From positions 1-36,886 of IMG/VR virus record IMGVR_UViG_3300021185_001380: a stretch of 36,886 nucleotides of DNA. One strand, 5' to 3'. The stretch's first letter is position 1. Each line of letters opens with the position of its first letter. The notes below the pieces were generated by a model. It was given only the letters and a program-made list of their open reading frames with translations, did no database searches and was not told the origin of the DNA. The DNA comes from a virus. The translations under genes were made by a program, and so were the position numbers. Positions 26,551 to 33,892 of the stretch are shown here, in pieces.

Positions 26551-26865
26551 CTAACAGTTCCATTTTCTTCGCGCAGCTAATCCTCTTTCTGATTTCCAGC
26601 CTTTAGATCTTGCACAAAATGATTTACGTCTTTTAGCAGCTTTACTTCCTTTTTTAAGTTTTGAAGGGGGCGTAGTTACGGCTGTTTTTAATTTACTGCC
26701 GGGGTTATCTTTACGATACTTAGCAACTCCCTTAGCCGTCATTCCTCCTCCAGCCTTCTTACCTGTGCCTTTTCCCTTTTTTACTTTTGCGTAGTTTCCT
26801 TTAGATTTTTTACGCGAAGGTGCCTTACCTCTTTTCTTAGGTGCTGCTTTTTTCTTGACTGCCAT
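26551..26865 (-). CDS. Basic protein with GGGMTAKGVAKYRKDNPGSKL motif (DUF6321-like), 104 aa
   Basis: The first 38 residues are Lys/Arg/Ala-rich and unstructured. Residues ~39-104 read GGGMTAKGVAKYRKDNPGS, then KLKTAVTTPPSKLKKGSKAA and RRKSFCARSKGWKSERGLA, ending RKWNC. This C-terminal pattern is one I recall from the DUF6321 family in marine phages and some large viruses. No enzyme motif is known for it. Charge and context among other basic proteins suggest nucleic-acid or envelope binding. Its start shares TAATG with the 43-aa gene. Confidence 0.7.
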   Translation of the reverse strand: MAVKKKAAPKKRGKAPSRKKSKGNYAKVKKGKGTGKKAGGGMTAKGVAKYRKDNPGSKLKTAVTTPPSKLKKGSKAAKRRKSFCARSKGWKSERGLAARRKWNC

Positions 26866-26996
26866 TACTTTTTCTTTTTAGGTTTAGTATGAGTATAACC
26901 CTGCTTTTTTAAAGCATTATGCTGAGCCATAGTTTTAGCTATTTTTGTAACTTTACCTTTGTACATATTATGTACTTTAAATTTTTTTGTAGCCAT
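26865..26996 (-). CDS. Tiny basic protein, 43 aa
   Basis: ATG at 26996, TAA ending at 26865. Begins MATKKFKVHNMYKGKVTKIA, then KTMAQHNALKKQGYTHTKPK and KKK. The element HNMYKGK and AKTMAQHNALKKQGY looks ordered and amphipathic. Both junctions are one-base TAATG overlaps (M15 peptidase upstream, 104-aa gene downstream). No family assigned. Confidence 0.6.
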   Translation of the reverse strand: MATKKFKVHNMYKGKVTKIAKTMAQHNALKKQGYTHTKPKKKK

Positions 26997-27382
26997 TATT
27001 TTAATGTTTTATCCCACCGGGCTCTAGTCTTTCTTATATCGTAGTGTGTGAAGGTATTATATTTGCCAAGACCTCCTTGCAATATGTGTCCGTGCTCAGC
27101 TAAATTATCTATAGTTTTGTAAACTTCCAGCGGGTCTAAGCCATTTACTTGAATATCTGCTGCTTTGCCTAAAATATGTTGAGAATTTGAAACTCCTCCA
27201 ACCTTTTTGTTATGTTTTGGACATCTGTATGCGTTTGTTAGTTTGATAGGTTTTCTTATGAAATCCCTAATGTGCTGTAATTGCCCAGCTAGTTTTTGAA
27301 TTTCCATCAAAACTTCTTCTGGCATATTACATCCACAACTACAATCAAATTCAGATTTACTAAAATTTTTAGTAAGACTCAT
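26996..27382 (-). CDS. M15-family peptidase endolysin (D-Ala-D-Ala carboxypeptidase type), 128 aa
   Basis: I choose the ATG at 27382 (MSLTKNFSKSEFDC). It has a real Shine-Dalgarno-like AAAGGA about 7 bases upstream, whereas the ATG at 27427 would overlap the previous gene by 59 bases. The zinc site of M15A peptidases is complete: SQHILGKAAD at 67-76 gives His69 and Asp76, and FTHYDIR at 111-117 gives His113 and Asp115. LTNAYRCPKHN at 48-58 is the usual substrate-side strand. The N-terminal FDCSCGC (Cys14, 16, 18) is a common feature of this phage branch. It cleaves the peptidoglycan peptide stem; no signal peptide, so the downstream holin is needed for export. Confidence 0.88.
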   Translation of the reverse strand: MSLTKNFSKSEFDCSCGCNMPEEVLMEIQKLAGQLQHIRDFIRKPIKLTNAYRCPKHNKKVGGVSNSQHILGKAADIQVNGLDPLEVYKTIDNLAEHGHILQGGLGKYNTFTHYDIRKTRARWDKTLK

Positions 27383-27593
27383 TGTAGCGTCCTTTCTTAG
27401 CACACTCTGTAATTGGTTTTGACTCATAACTTGATGGATATTTTAATAATTCCATACCTCGTATTCCTGAAGAAGAACCTTTACCATGAGGTCTTCCCAT
27501 TTGACTTAAGGGACCATCCCATAAAGCACTTTCTCCTATTTCTCCTGAAGCTCCGCTTGTTGCGTTAGCTATTGGTTTTTTTGTATATTCCAT
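27369..27593 (-). CDS. Hypothetical protein, 74 aa
   Basis: MEYTKKPIANATSGASGEIG, then ESALWDGPLSQMGRPHGKGS and a tail with MELLKYPSSYESKPITECAK. Gly/Ser-rich with no predicted fold or membrane segment. It ends 14 bases inside the chosen peptidase start, so the two are coupled. No family recognised. The purine-rich SD of the peptidase lies within its last codons. Confidence 0.6.
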   Translation of the reverse strand: MEYTKKPIANATSGASGEIGESALWDGPLSQMGRPHGKGSSSGIRGMELLKYPSSYESKPITECAKKGRYNESY

Positions 27594-27599
27594 ATTTTT

Positions 27600-27965
27600 T
27601 TAAATTAATGCACTATTAAAAGGATTTATTGAACTATTTCTTTGCTCTTGAGTTCCAAAAATTGCTTCTCCCGTAGCTACAGCTTGTGGAGCCATAGATG
27701 AAGGAGCTGAAGGCGTATTAGATCCAGCTGTTTCTAAAGCTGCTATCCTAGCTTCTAGTCCGTCAGTGTCTGCCATAGGTGCTGCTGGTGCTGCTGGTGC
27801 AGGCGCTGCTCCAGCTACTCCGGCTACTCCGGCTACTTGACTTACTGCTTGTTGCTGAGCTTGTTTCTTTTGTTGAGCCTGCTGTATTGCTTTAAGAGCT
27901 GGGTTGTTTGAAAACATAGACCCCAATTCATCAAAGCTTTTCATTGCTGCCATTATTCCTGCCAT
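27600..27965 (-). CDS. Ala/Pro/Gln-rich hypothetical protein, 121 aa
   Basis: Residues 1-45 are helical (FDELGSMFSNNPALKAIQQA, then QQKKQAQQQAVSQVAG). Residues 45-70 are a flexible Ala/Pro linker. Residues ~70-80 hold DTDGLEARIAALETAG, a short heptad-like coiled coil. The C-terminus contains EAIFGTQEQRNSSINPFNSA. Possible small virion or assembly protein; no recognised family. Spacing is 2 bases to the upstream gene. Confidence 0.6.
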   Translation of the reverse strand: MAGIMAAMKSFDELGSMFSNNPALKAIQQAQQKKQAQQQAVSQVAGVAGVAGAAPAPAAPAAPMADTDGLEARIAALETAGSNTPSAPSSMAPQAVATGEAIFGTQEQRNSSINPFNSALI

Positions 27966-27967
27966 AA

Positions 27968-28414
27968 TTATCTTGTTTTATCTTTATTAATCTTTCCTAT
28001 AGCAGTGGCTAAAGTTTTATCACTGTAAGAAATTCGTTTCATTGCTGGGTTTCTTCTTGTAGAAGTTGGTATATCTTCGGTCCCAAGCATTATTCTATAA
28101 ATCTGTTGTATTATATTTTTTGTTTGTAAACTAACCTGATATATACTATAGCTTTTATCTGCTCCATTATAACCTCTCCATTTAACTATCCACCCTTCTT
28201 TTAATAACCTATTCCACCTTCTATTGTCCCAAGAATAAATTAAAATACCGTCTTCAAAATCTTTTCTTGTAAAGTTGCCTAAACAATCAAAGTATATTAA
28301 TAATTCTAAATCAGCATCAGTTAATCCGGTTTTTTTGCAAGCCCATCTTCGTATTACTCGATAGTGTTTTAACAGACCTATTTCTTTTAACTCCTGGCCA
28401 GTTAACTCTCTCAT
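27968..28414 (-). CDS. Winged-helix-like protein, 148 aa
   Basis: Residues ~20-100 follow a winged-helix order: VIRRWACKKTGLTDADLELL, IYFDCLGNFTRKDFEDG, WDNRRWNRLLKEGWIVKWRG and KSYSIYQVSLQTKNIIQQIY. The pattern (helix, helix, recognition helix with Trp/Arg, then a two-strand wing) is MarR-like in outline. The tail is basic (SDKTLATAIGKINKDKTR). It sits between groES and lysis genes, overlapping groES by 4 bases. A transcriptional regulator of late genes is possible; similar proteins in marine phages are unannotated. Fold call is from pattern only. Confidence 0.5.
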   Translation of the reverse strand: MRELTGQELKEIGLLKHYRVIRRWACKKTGLTDADLELLIYFDCLGNFTRKDFEDGILIYSWDNRRWNRLLKEGWIVKWRGYNGADKSYSIYQVSLQTKNIIQQIYRIMLGTEDIPTSTRRNPAMKRISYSDKTLATAIGKINKDKTR

Positions 28415-28671
28415 AAAACAAATACTACATCTTGTGCTTTAATAACGTGATATGTTTCTTTATCAAGTTCAATTTTGTGACCTGCATGACGATCGTAATA
28501 TATTACATCATCTTTATTTATTCCGTCACATTCAGATCCTGTAGACACTACCGTAGCTTCTACATATCTTATATCTTCTCGGTGATTTTCAGCTAAAAGC
28601 AATCCGCCTTTGGTTTTAGTAACACCTTCTTTTAATTTTTTTATTATTATGTTTCTACCTATTGCATTCAT
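28411..28671 (-). CDS. groES: GroES co-chaperonin (Cpn10), 86 aa
   Basis: A compact Cpn10. NIIIKKLKEG (7-16) is the first strand. The mobile loop at ~15-33 carries GGLLLAENH, corresponding to the GGIVL triplet of E. coli GroES that docks on GroEL. YVEATVVSTG (36-45) matches the GEVLAVG strand, INKDDVIYYD (51-60) the VKVGD turn, and HVIKAQDVVFVL the last strand. The roof-loop region is short; length is 86 against ~97 in E. coli. It starts 1 base after groEL ends, so the gene order is groEL-groES, reversed from most bacterial operons. It should cap the phage GroEL or the host one. Confidence 0.9.
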   Translation of the reverse strand: MNAIGRNIIIKKLKEGVTKTKGGLLLAENHREDIRYVEATVVSTGSECDGINKDDVIYYDRHAGHKIELDKETYHVIKAQDVVFVL

Positions 28672-28672
28672 A

Positions 28673-30211
28673 TTATCCTCTTACGTTAGACATAACACAG
28701 TTGGTAGACAATATAGTCGAAGCAACTGAGGCAGCATTTTTTAATGCTGACTTTGTAACTAGTACAGGATCTATAATACCTGCTTTAAACATATTTACTG
28801 TTTTTCCAGTTTCAACATTAACGCCAAAATCTTTTTTATTTATATGCTCATATTCTAATCCTGCATTTTTCATAATCGTTTTGCAAGGATAATACAAAGC
28901 TTCAATAACTAGTTCTTCACTAGATGACTTTGGTTTTATACTTCTGATTGCATTAATTAGTGCAACTCCGCCACCGGCAACCACACCTTCTTTTATAGCA
29001 GCTTTAGTTGCGCATATTGCATCTTCAACTCTATCTTTCTTTTCATTTAATTCAACCTCAGAATTACCTCCAACTTTTACTATTGCAAGTTTTGCAGCTA
29101 GCATAGCTAATCTTTTTTCAAGTTTAACTATTTTGTTGGGATTGCTTTCTATAAGCAATTGTTCTTTTATACTTTCAATAATTAGTTTAATATCTTCTGA
29201 TTGTTCTTCGGCTACTTGAAAAACTGTATCTTTAAACGTTGATACCGCCTTAATACAAGTGCCTAAACAATCTAAATCAATTAAATCTAAATCATCACCT
29301 AAATTTTCGCTTACTACAGTTGCTCCTGTTAATAAAGCTAAATCATCAAATATTTCTTTTCTATTAACACCGTGTGTAGGTGCTGGAACTATATTAACTT
29401 TTATAGAACCTTTGTTTTTATTCATTGCAAGGGCTGCGGCAACTTTAGGATCAACGTCTCCAACTATAAGTAGTGCCAGGTTATTTTTTATAACATGTTC
29501 TAATATAGTTTGTATTTGTCTAATCGTGTCTACCATCGAATCAACTAATAATATTTTTGGATTATTCAGCTCTACTGTATTGCTTGCGTGATTAGTTACG
29601 AAATGATTATTAGTAAAACCTTTTTCATACTGCACCCCCTCAACTACCTCTATACTCGTATTCCCGTCTTGTGATGTTTCCATCATAACAACGCCCGTTA
29701 AATCCACTGCTCTGTATGCATCGGCAATTAGTTTACCCAGTTCAGCATCATTGTTAGTAGATATAGTAGCCACTTCGTCGATCATATCACCATTAACTGG
29801 TTTAGCCTGCTTTTCTAAGTGAGTTAAAGTTTTATCTATAATATTATTTATTGCATCTCTTTTTTGTCTGCTAGTAAATTTCATAGGCGATTTAGCAAAC
29901 TCCTTTAGTATTGCATAAGCCAATACGGTAGAAGTTGTTGTTCCGTCTCCGGCTTCCGCTACTGTTCTTCTAGCTGCTTGTTTAACTAGTGATGCTCCCA
30001 TATTTTCTACAGGATCTAATAGTACAGATAATTCGGCAACTGTTACGCCGTCTTTAGTTATTACAGGTATTCCCTGGGCATCCTCAAAAATTACGCATTC
30101 ACCGCCACCTCCTAATGTTGAGGCTACGGCTTCCGTAAGTGTTTCGATACCTTTAAACACTTTTTCTCTACCTTTGTCGCCAAAGCTAAATTGTTTTACT
30201 ATTTGATTCAT
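28673..30211 (-). CDS. groEL: GroEL chaperonin (Cpn60), 512 aa
   Basis: Clear Cpn60. ATP site: ITKDGVTVA (51-59) and AGDGTTTSTVLA (87-98), with the DGTTT phosphate loop at 89-93. The hydrolytic Asp equivalent to E. coli Asp398 is Asp397 in DRVEDAI. KEGVVAGGGVALI (407-419) and DPVLVTKSALKNAASVAS (481-498) close the equatorial domain. The apical domain (~190-375) is diverged: YEKGFTNNHFV replaces the E. coli GYLSPYF region, and APTHGVNRKE replaces APGFGDRRK. The protein stops at SNVRG with no Gly-Gly-Met tail. All catalytic residues seen are intact, so an active ring is expected. It has its own conserved promoter 11 bases upstream, and probably folds the capsid or tail proteins. Confidence 0.95.
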   Translation of the reverse strand: MNQIVKQFSFGDKGREKVFKGIETLTEAVASTLGGGGECVIFEDAQGIPVITKDGVTVAELSVLLDPVENMGASLVKQAARRTVAEAGDGTTTSTVLAYAILKEFAKSPMKFTSRQKRDAINNIIDKTLTHLEKQAKPVNGDMIDEVATISTNNDAELGKLIADAYRAVDLTGVVMMETSQDGNTSIEVVEGVQYEKGFTNNHFVTNHASNTVELNNPKILLVDSMVDTIRQIQTILEHVIKNNLALLIVGDVDPKVAAALAMNKNKGSIKVNIVPAPTHGVNRKEIFDDLALLTGATVVSENLGDDLDLIDLDCLGTCIKAVSTFKDTVFQVAEEQSEDIKLIIESIKEQLLIESNPNKIVKLEKRLAMLAAKLAIVKVGGNSEVELNEKKDRVEDAICATKAAIKEGVVAGGGVALINAIRSIKPKSSSEELVIEALYYPCKTIMKNAGLEYEHINKKDFGVNVETGKTVNMFKAGIIDPVLVTKSALKNAASVASTILSTNCVMSNVRG

Positions 30212-30221
30212 TTAATTAGAT

Positions 30222-30258
30222 TTTATTATATAATCACACGTAATTTTATAAAGCTACA
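30222..30258 (-). promoter_or_regulatory. Conserved leftward promoter-like motif, copy B (groEL promoter)
   Basis: The minus strand reads TGTAGCTTTATAAAATT, then ACGTGTGATTATATAATA. Spacing between TGTAG and ACGTGT equals that in copies A and C. The ATTATATAA end is about 15-20 bases before the groEL ATG, the same as in copy A relative to its gene, which fits a -10-like element with a short leader. Confidence 0.7.
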
Positions 30259-30263
30259 GATTA

Positions 30264-30605
30264 TCAGCCTCCAACTTGTAAAGTAACAGAAACTGGGTTT
30301 ATAAGTAACTCAATAGCTGACGCGATATCTGCTTCAATATATGTTACTTGTTCATCTCCCATTGTGCTTTTAGTCCACGCTGCTACCTCATCGTTTGTAA
30401 GTTGATCAAAAGGTATAAAGTTTGTAATATCATCAATTTTTAATTCTTGTGTTCCAATGCTAGTTGACGTGTAAGGATCCCCTTGTGGGTTTAATGTATC
30501 TGAAACTCCAGTAACAATCCAATGCACATTATACACTACATCAGATTCTCCCTCTGTTTCAACATAGCAGTCAACTGTTTTGCAATTCCATTCGTAAGTA
30601 ATCAT
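30264..30605 (-). CDS. Small hypothetical phage protein, NVHW-PF-LT type, 113 aa
   Basis: MITYEWNCKTVDCYVE, then VVYNVHWIVTGVSDTL, STSIGTQELKIDDITNFIPF, DQLTNDEVAAWTKSTMGDEQ and a C-terminal AIELLINPVSVTLQ. The order Y.W, V.NVHW...G, GTQ, F.PF..LT...V..W is a pattern I recall from a family of short uncharacterised phage proteins near tail-fibre genes. Often those are fibre-assembly or accessory proteins, but no function is proven. It is the last gene before the groEL promoter. Confidence 0.65.
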   Translation of the reverse strand: MITYEWNCKTVDCYVETEGESDVVYNVHWIVTGVSDTLNPQGDPYTSTSIGTQELKIDDITNFIPFDQLTNDEVAAWTKSTMGDEQVTYIEADIASAIELLINPVSVTLQVGG

Positions 30606-30632
30606 AATTTTAAGTTTTTAATGTTTCTATTA

Positions 30633-30887
30633 TTAATTAGTATAAAAAATTTCTTGATAATTTTCAGGTAGATAACTTTCCATTTCAGTTATTTGCTCAG
30701 CTGTTAATTCATCTTTGTAAAAATCTTCTGCTAAAACGAATAAAAAGTGACCTTGTATATTTTGGTATACTTCGCTCTCTATATCAGCCACTGAAATATC
30801 CTGTAGTTGGGATGGTAATTGGCTTTGTATATTTAATATATCATTTTCGTCATATCCTTTTTCTGCTGTTACTGTGTTACGTCTCAT
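30633..30887 (-). CDS. Acidic hypothetical protein, 84 aa
   Basis: Strongly acidic and helical: GYDENDILNIQSQLPSQLQD, then ISVADIESEVYQNIQGHFLF and ELTAEQITEMESYLPENYQE. No motif recognised. It lies 4 bases past the tail fibre gene. Given its charge and position it may be a fibre chaperone or adaptor, but this is only inference. Confidence 0.6.
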   Translation of the reverse strand: MRRNTVTAEKGYDENDILNIQSQLPSQLQDISVADIESEVYQNIQGHFLFVLAEDFYKDELTAEQITEMESYLPENYQEIFYTN

Positions 30888-30891
30888 ATTT

Positions 30892-33411
30892 TTAAGATTT
30901 TAATATTTCTATTTCTGCTTTTAATTCTTGGATAGCTTTAACTAGCATTGGTATAATGTTAGCTTGAGCTACCGTGTATTGGTTAGGGTCATCCGTGTTA
31001 ACTATTCCTGTATAGTCAATTCCGCTTTCATCAAGAGTTTCTTTTATTTCCTGCGCTATAAACCCTGATGCTTCTGCGCCATCATCTTTATCAGAAGATC
31101 TTAAATTCCATTTAAACTTTCTTGGTTTTAATTTGTCAACGAAATCAAGGCCTAACTCTAAATCTTTTATATCTTTTTTATCTCTTTTGTCAGAAACAAA
31201 TGACCAAGCAACTGCACTACCCTGGAACCTAGCGAATACACTATTATTAAAAATACTAACTTCATTATTTACAGTAGCAGTAGATCCTTGAGCGTTTACA
31301 CCTAAAAGCACATTATAGCTACCTGTAGTAAGTTTGCCCGCTGGATTACCCGAATACCCACCTAAAATTGTATTAAACGATCCAGTTGAAATTCCTCCAC
31401 CAGCATTAATACCTACTGCAGTGTTATACTGAGCGCTTGTAAGGTCCTCCATTGATTTGTAACCTAAAGTGGTGTTGTAACCGCCGTTAGACGATCCAGA
31501 TATACCTTGCCCAGAATATTCTCCTATAAAAGTATTAGAACTCCCCGTGTTGTACTGAGCTGAATAGCCCCCAACACATACTCTACCTTGTGAACTCGTA
31601 TTACTAGCACCTGCTCTTTCACCAATATTTACACCACCTCCTGTGGTTTGAGCGGTTCCTGCGGTCCAACCAATATTAATTTTTCGGTTTCCTGTAGAAG
31701 ATCTACCTGCTTGATAACCTATATGAATAGCTCCCGTGCCGAAATTTGTTACAGCTGTGTCATTCGCCTGACTACCTATGACTACACATTGCCCAGAATT
31801 AGCATTTTCCATGGCCTGATAGCCAATAATAACTGAATCAGATTTATCAATAATAAATTCCCCAGCTTCTGGTCCTATAGCAATAGTTGAGCCAGCTGTT
31901 GTTAATCTTCTTAAAGCATGAAACCCTACTGCTATATTTCTGTCGCCCCCCGTTACAGCTTCTAAAGCGGATTCGCCTATAGCTATAGTAGAATGTGCAT
32001 CGCTTCCAACCGCTCCTCTACCGGCATATCTACCTATCATAACATTACCAAATGACACAGTCGCAGCATTTCTTTCCCCTGCATGAGCTCCTATCATAAC
32101 ATGATTGTCCCCATTATTAGAGTTTCCGGCGTTGTAACCAATAAATGTGTTACTTTGAGCGCCAGTGGTCATTGAATTACCAGCACCAGCCCCCATAGTG
32201 AAACTATAGCTACCTATGCCTCCTGCTGGTATATTTATTAATGCAGAAGTAAAAGCTGTTAGTGCGACATCACTTAAACCATTTAAACTTGATGCGCCCC
32301 CGCCACCACTTGGTGTAGCAATCCAAGATAAGGTTCCCGTTGCATTTGACTCAAGTATTTGATTAGCTACGTTAGGTAATGTGTTTGGTAGTTGTAATGT
32401 ATAACTACTACCTCCAGAATGATTAGGTCCTTTTAGCCCTACGTAGTGGGGAGTTCCTGCTTCACAATAAAGTTTTAATAAACCGTGATTTGTACCATTA
32501 CCTACTATACCAACTGTTGAAACAACAGATAATTTATCGCTAGGACTAGAAGTTCCTATTCCTACATTACCTGTATTGGTTATACGCATATATTCTGATA
32601 AAGCCCCAGCATCTGTTACCGAACCGACTACCGTAAGACCAGAAGCGCCACCGATATAAGACGTAGCGTTTGCAGAGTCTCCGTTACCAATAGTTAAATA
32701 TGCGAAACCTGAAGCCGATTTAATCTGTAAAAGATTGTTAGCTAAATTACCACTTGGTGCATGTGTTGCAGAACCAATTTGCAATTTAGCACCAGGAGCA
32801 GTAGTACCTATCCCTACGTTACCCCCATTAAAATGAGTTACACCTGAAGACCTAATTGCTATAGTAGTTGAACCTGCTGCAGTACTTGCTGCTAATTCAG
32901 CATTAACACCACCAGGTGCGTATGCGTGAATGTTTCCTGCAACTTGTAATTTTTCATTAGGACTAGTTGTTCCTATCCCTACGTTACCTGAAAATATACC
33001 ATTACCAGCAACAGTAATACCCGTGGATGTAGTTGCTAATCTATTAACGCCTGCACAAAAAAGCGTAGTAGCACCCCCATCAATTGCAATAATCATATTT
33101 TGAGTATCACCTGAATTGTTTAATACAAAACTACCAGCATTAAGTTGTAAATTACCAGTACCAGCGTCTTTTATAATACTGTGGGTTCCAGTGTGATAAA
33201 TTTCAAGATCTCCACCAGCTCCATAAATACTTTTTACGTTATCTCCGTGGAGAGTATTACCAGTCATTGTACCACCAGCTAAAGGAAGATAATTCCCCAA
33301 TAGATCGGTAGCTAGTATTCTTTTATTGGTTGATCCATCATATCCTACAACAAAAGCTATGTCTCCTATTGCAGCTGCCTCAGTAAATTCTGAAAATTTT
33401 ATATTTGCCAT
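30892..33411 (-). CDS. Tail fibre/spike with C-terminal S74 intramolecular chaperone, 839 aa
   Basis: Residues 1-60 are an attachment module (KFSEFTEAAAIGDIAFVVGY, then LLGNYLPLAGGTMTG). Residues ~60-370 carry repeated beta-helix units with the tag GNVGIGTTSP/APG, seen at least four times. Residues ~400-730 have YadA-head-like repeats (NTFIGYNAGNS, VMIGAHAGE, IAIGPEAGE, VIIGYQAMEN), expected to form a trimeric beta-roll. Residues 740-839 are a full-length Peptidase_S74 domain. SDKRDKKDI gives Ser740 and Lys745; IDYTGIV and a C-terminal coiled helix (VKAIQELKAEIEIL) complete it. In characterised fibres this domain drives trimer folding, then cuts itself off before the Ser. Binds the host surface. 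Confidence 0.9.
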   Translation of the reverse strand: MANIKFSEFTEAAAIGDIAFVVGYDGSTNKRILATDLLGNYLPLAGGTMTGNTLHGDNVKSIYGAGGDLEIYHTGTHSIIKDAGTGNLQLNAGSFVLNNSGDTQNMIIAIDGGATTLFCAGVNRLATTSTGITVAGNGIFSGNVGIGTTSPNEKLQVAGNIHAYAPGGVNAELAASTAAGSTTIAIRSSGVTHFNGGNVGIGTTAPGAKLQIGSATHAPSGNLANNLLQIKSASGFAYLTIGNGDSANATSYIGGASGLTVVGSVTDAGALSEYMRITNTGNVGIGTSSPSDKLSVVSTVGIVGNGTNHGLLKLYCEAGTPHYVGLKGPNHSGGSSYTLQLPNTLPNVANQILESNATGTLSWIATPSGGGGASSLNGLSDVALTAFTSALINIPAGGIGSYSFTMGAGAGNSMTTGAQSNTFIGYNAGNSNNGDNHVMIGAHAGERNAATVSFGNVMIGRYAGRGAVGSDAHSTIAIGESALEAVTGGDRNIAVGFHALRRLTTAGSTIAIGPEAGEFIIDKSDSVIIGYQAMENANSGQCVVIGSQANDTAVTNFGTGAIHIGYQAGRSSTGNRKINIGWTAGTAQTTGGGVNIGERAGASNTSSQGRVCVGGYSAQYNTGSSNTFIGEYSGQGISGSSNGGYNTTLGYKSMEDLTSAQYNTAVGINAGGGISTGSFNTILGGYSGNPAGKLTTGSYNVLLGVNAQGSTATVNNEVSIFNNSVFARFQGSAVAWSFVSDKRDKKDIKDLELGLDFVDKLKPRKFKWNLRSSDKDDGAEASGFIAQEIKETLDESGIDYTGIVNTDDPNQYTVAQANIIPMLVKAIQELKAEIEILKS

Positions 33412-33430
33412 TGTTTATTATTTTATGTTT

Positions 33431-33571
33431 TTAATTTTCTGGGGTTAAGTTATCTCCTGCTTCAGATAATATGAAGTCACCATTTTCCGCTATAATAAAC
33501 GGACCACCACCACCGCCGCCTCCATAATTAGAAGGCCACCATATACCGTTACCTATAGATTGACCACCCAT
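33431..33571 (-). CDS. Tiny Gly-rich fibre-operon protein, 46 aa
   Basis: ATG at 33571 shares TAATG with the preceding gene; TAA at 33431. MGGQSIGNGIWWPSNY, a run of seven Gly, then PFIIAENGDFILSEAGDNLT. The segment FIIAENGDFILSEAG is a short beta repeat seen in phage collar/tail proteins in my memory. Probable small tail or fibre accessory protein. Confidence 0.55.
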   Translation of the reverse strand: MGGQSIGNGIWWPSNYGGGGGGGPFIIAENGDFILSEAGDNLTPEN

Positions 33572-33861
33572 TACTTAACAGCTATTAAATCAGCAGCAGT
33601 TGTTCCAGTAGCTAGTACATAATCTACTATAACTGGTAAAAAAGATCCTGCTGGTAAACCTTTAAAAACCACAGCTTGCGCTGCCGTAGGTCGCCCTGTG
33701 CCACCAGCACCGTTTACTCCTGATAGTATTACTTTTACATCACCACCTGTTCCTATAAATAAGCATGAGCTATCTAAGTTAGTAGTGTTATTTATTGTGT
33801 TGCTAGCAGTTACTGCTACCGCTATTGTTCCAAAATCTGGTTGATTTGCGTATTGTCCCAT
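33571..33861 (-). CDS. Small beta-sandwich structural protein of the GTGGDV/PAGSFLPV type, 96 aa
   Basis: MGQYANQPDFGTIAVAVT, SSCLFIGTGGDVKVILSG, VVFKGLPAGSFLPVIVDYVL and ATGTTAADLIAVK. The order C..IGTGGDV.V.LSG, F..LPAGSFLPV, V.ATGTTA.D..A is a recurring short phage virion pattern. All beta by pattern and low in charge. It is found with tail-fibre genes here, so it may be a spike tip or decoration component. Function not established. Confidence 0.65.
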   Translation of the reverse strand: MGQYANQPDFGTIAVAVTASNTINNTTNLDSSCLFIGTGGDVKVILSGVNGAGGTGRPTAAQAVVFKGLPAGSFLPVIVDYVLATGTTAADLIAVK

Positions 33862-33892
33862 TGTTTATTTTTTTTATTTTTTTATTTTTTAT

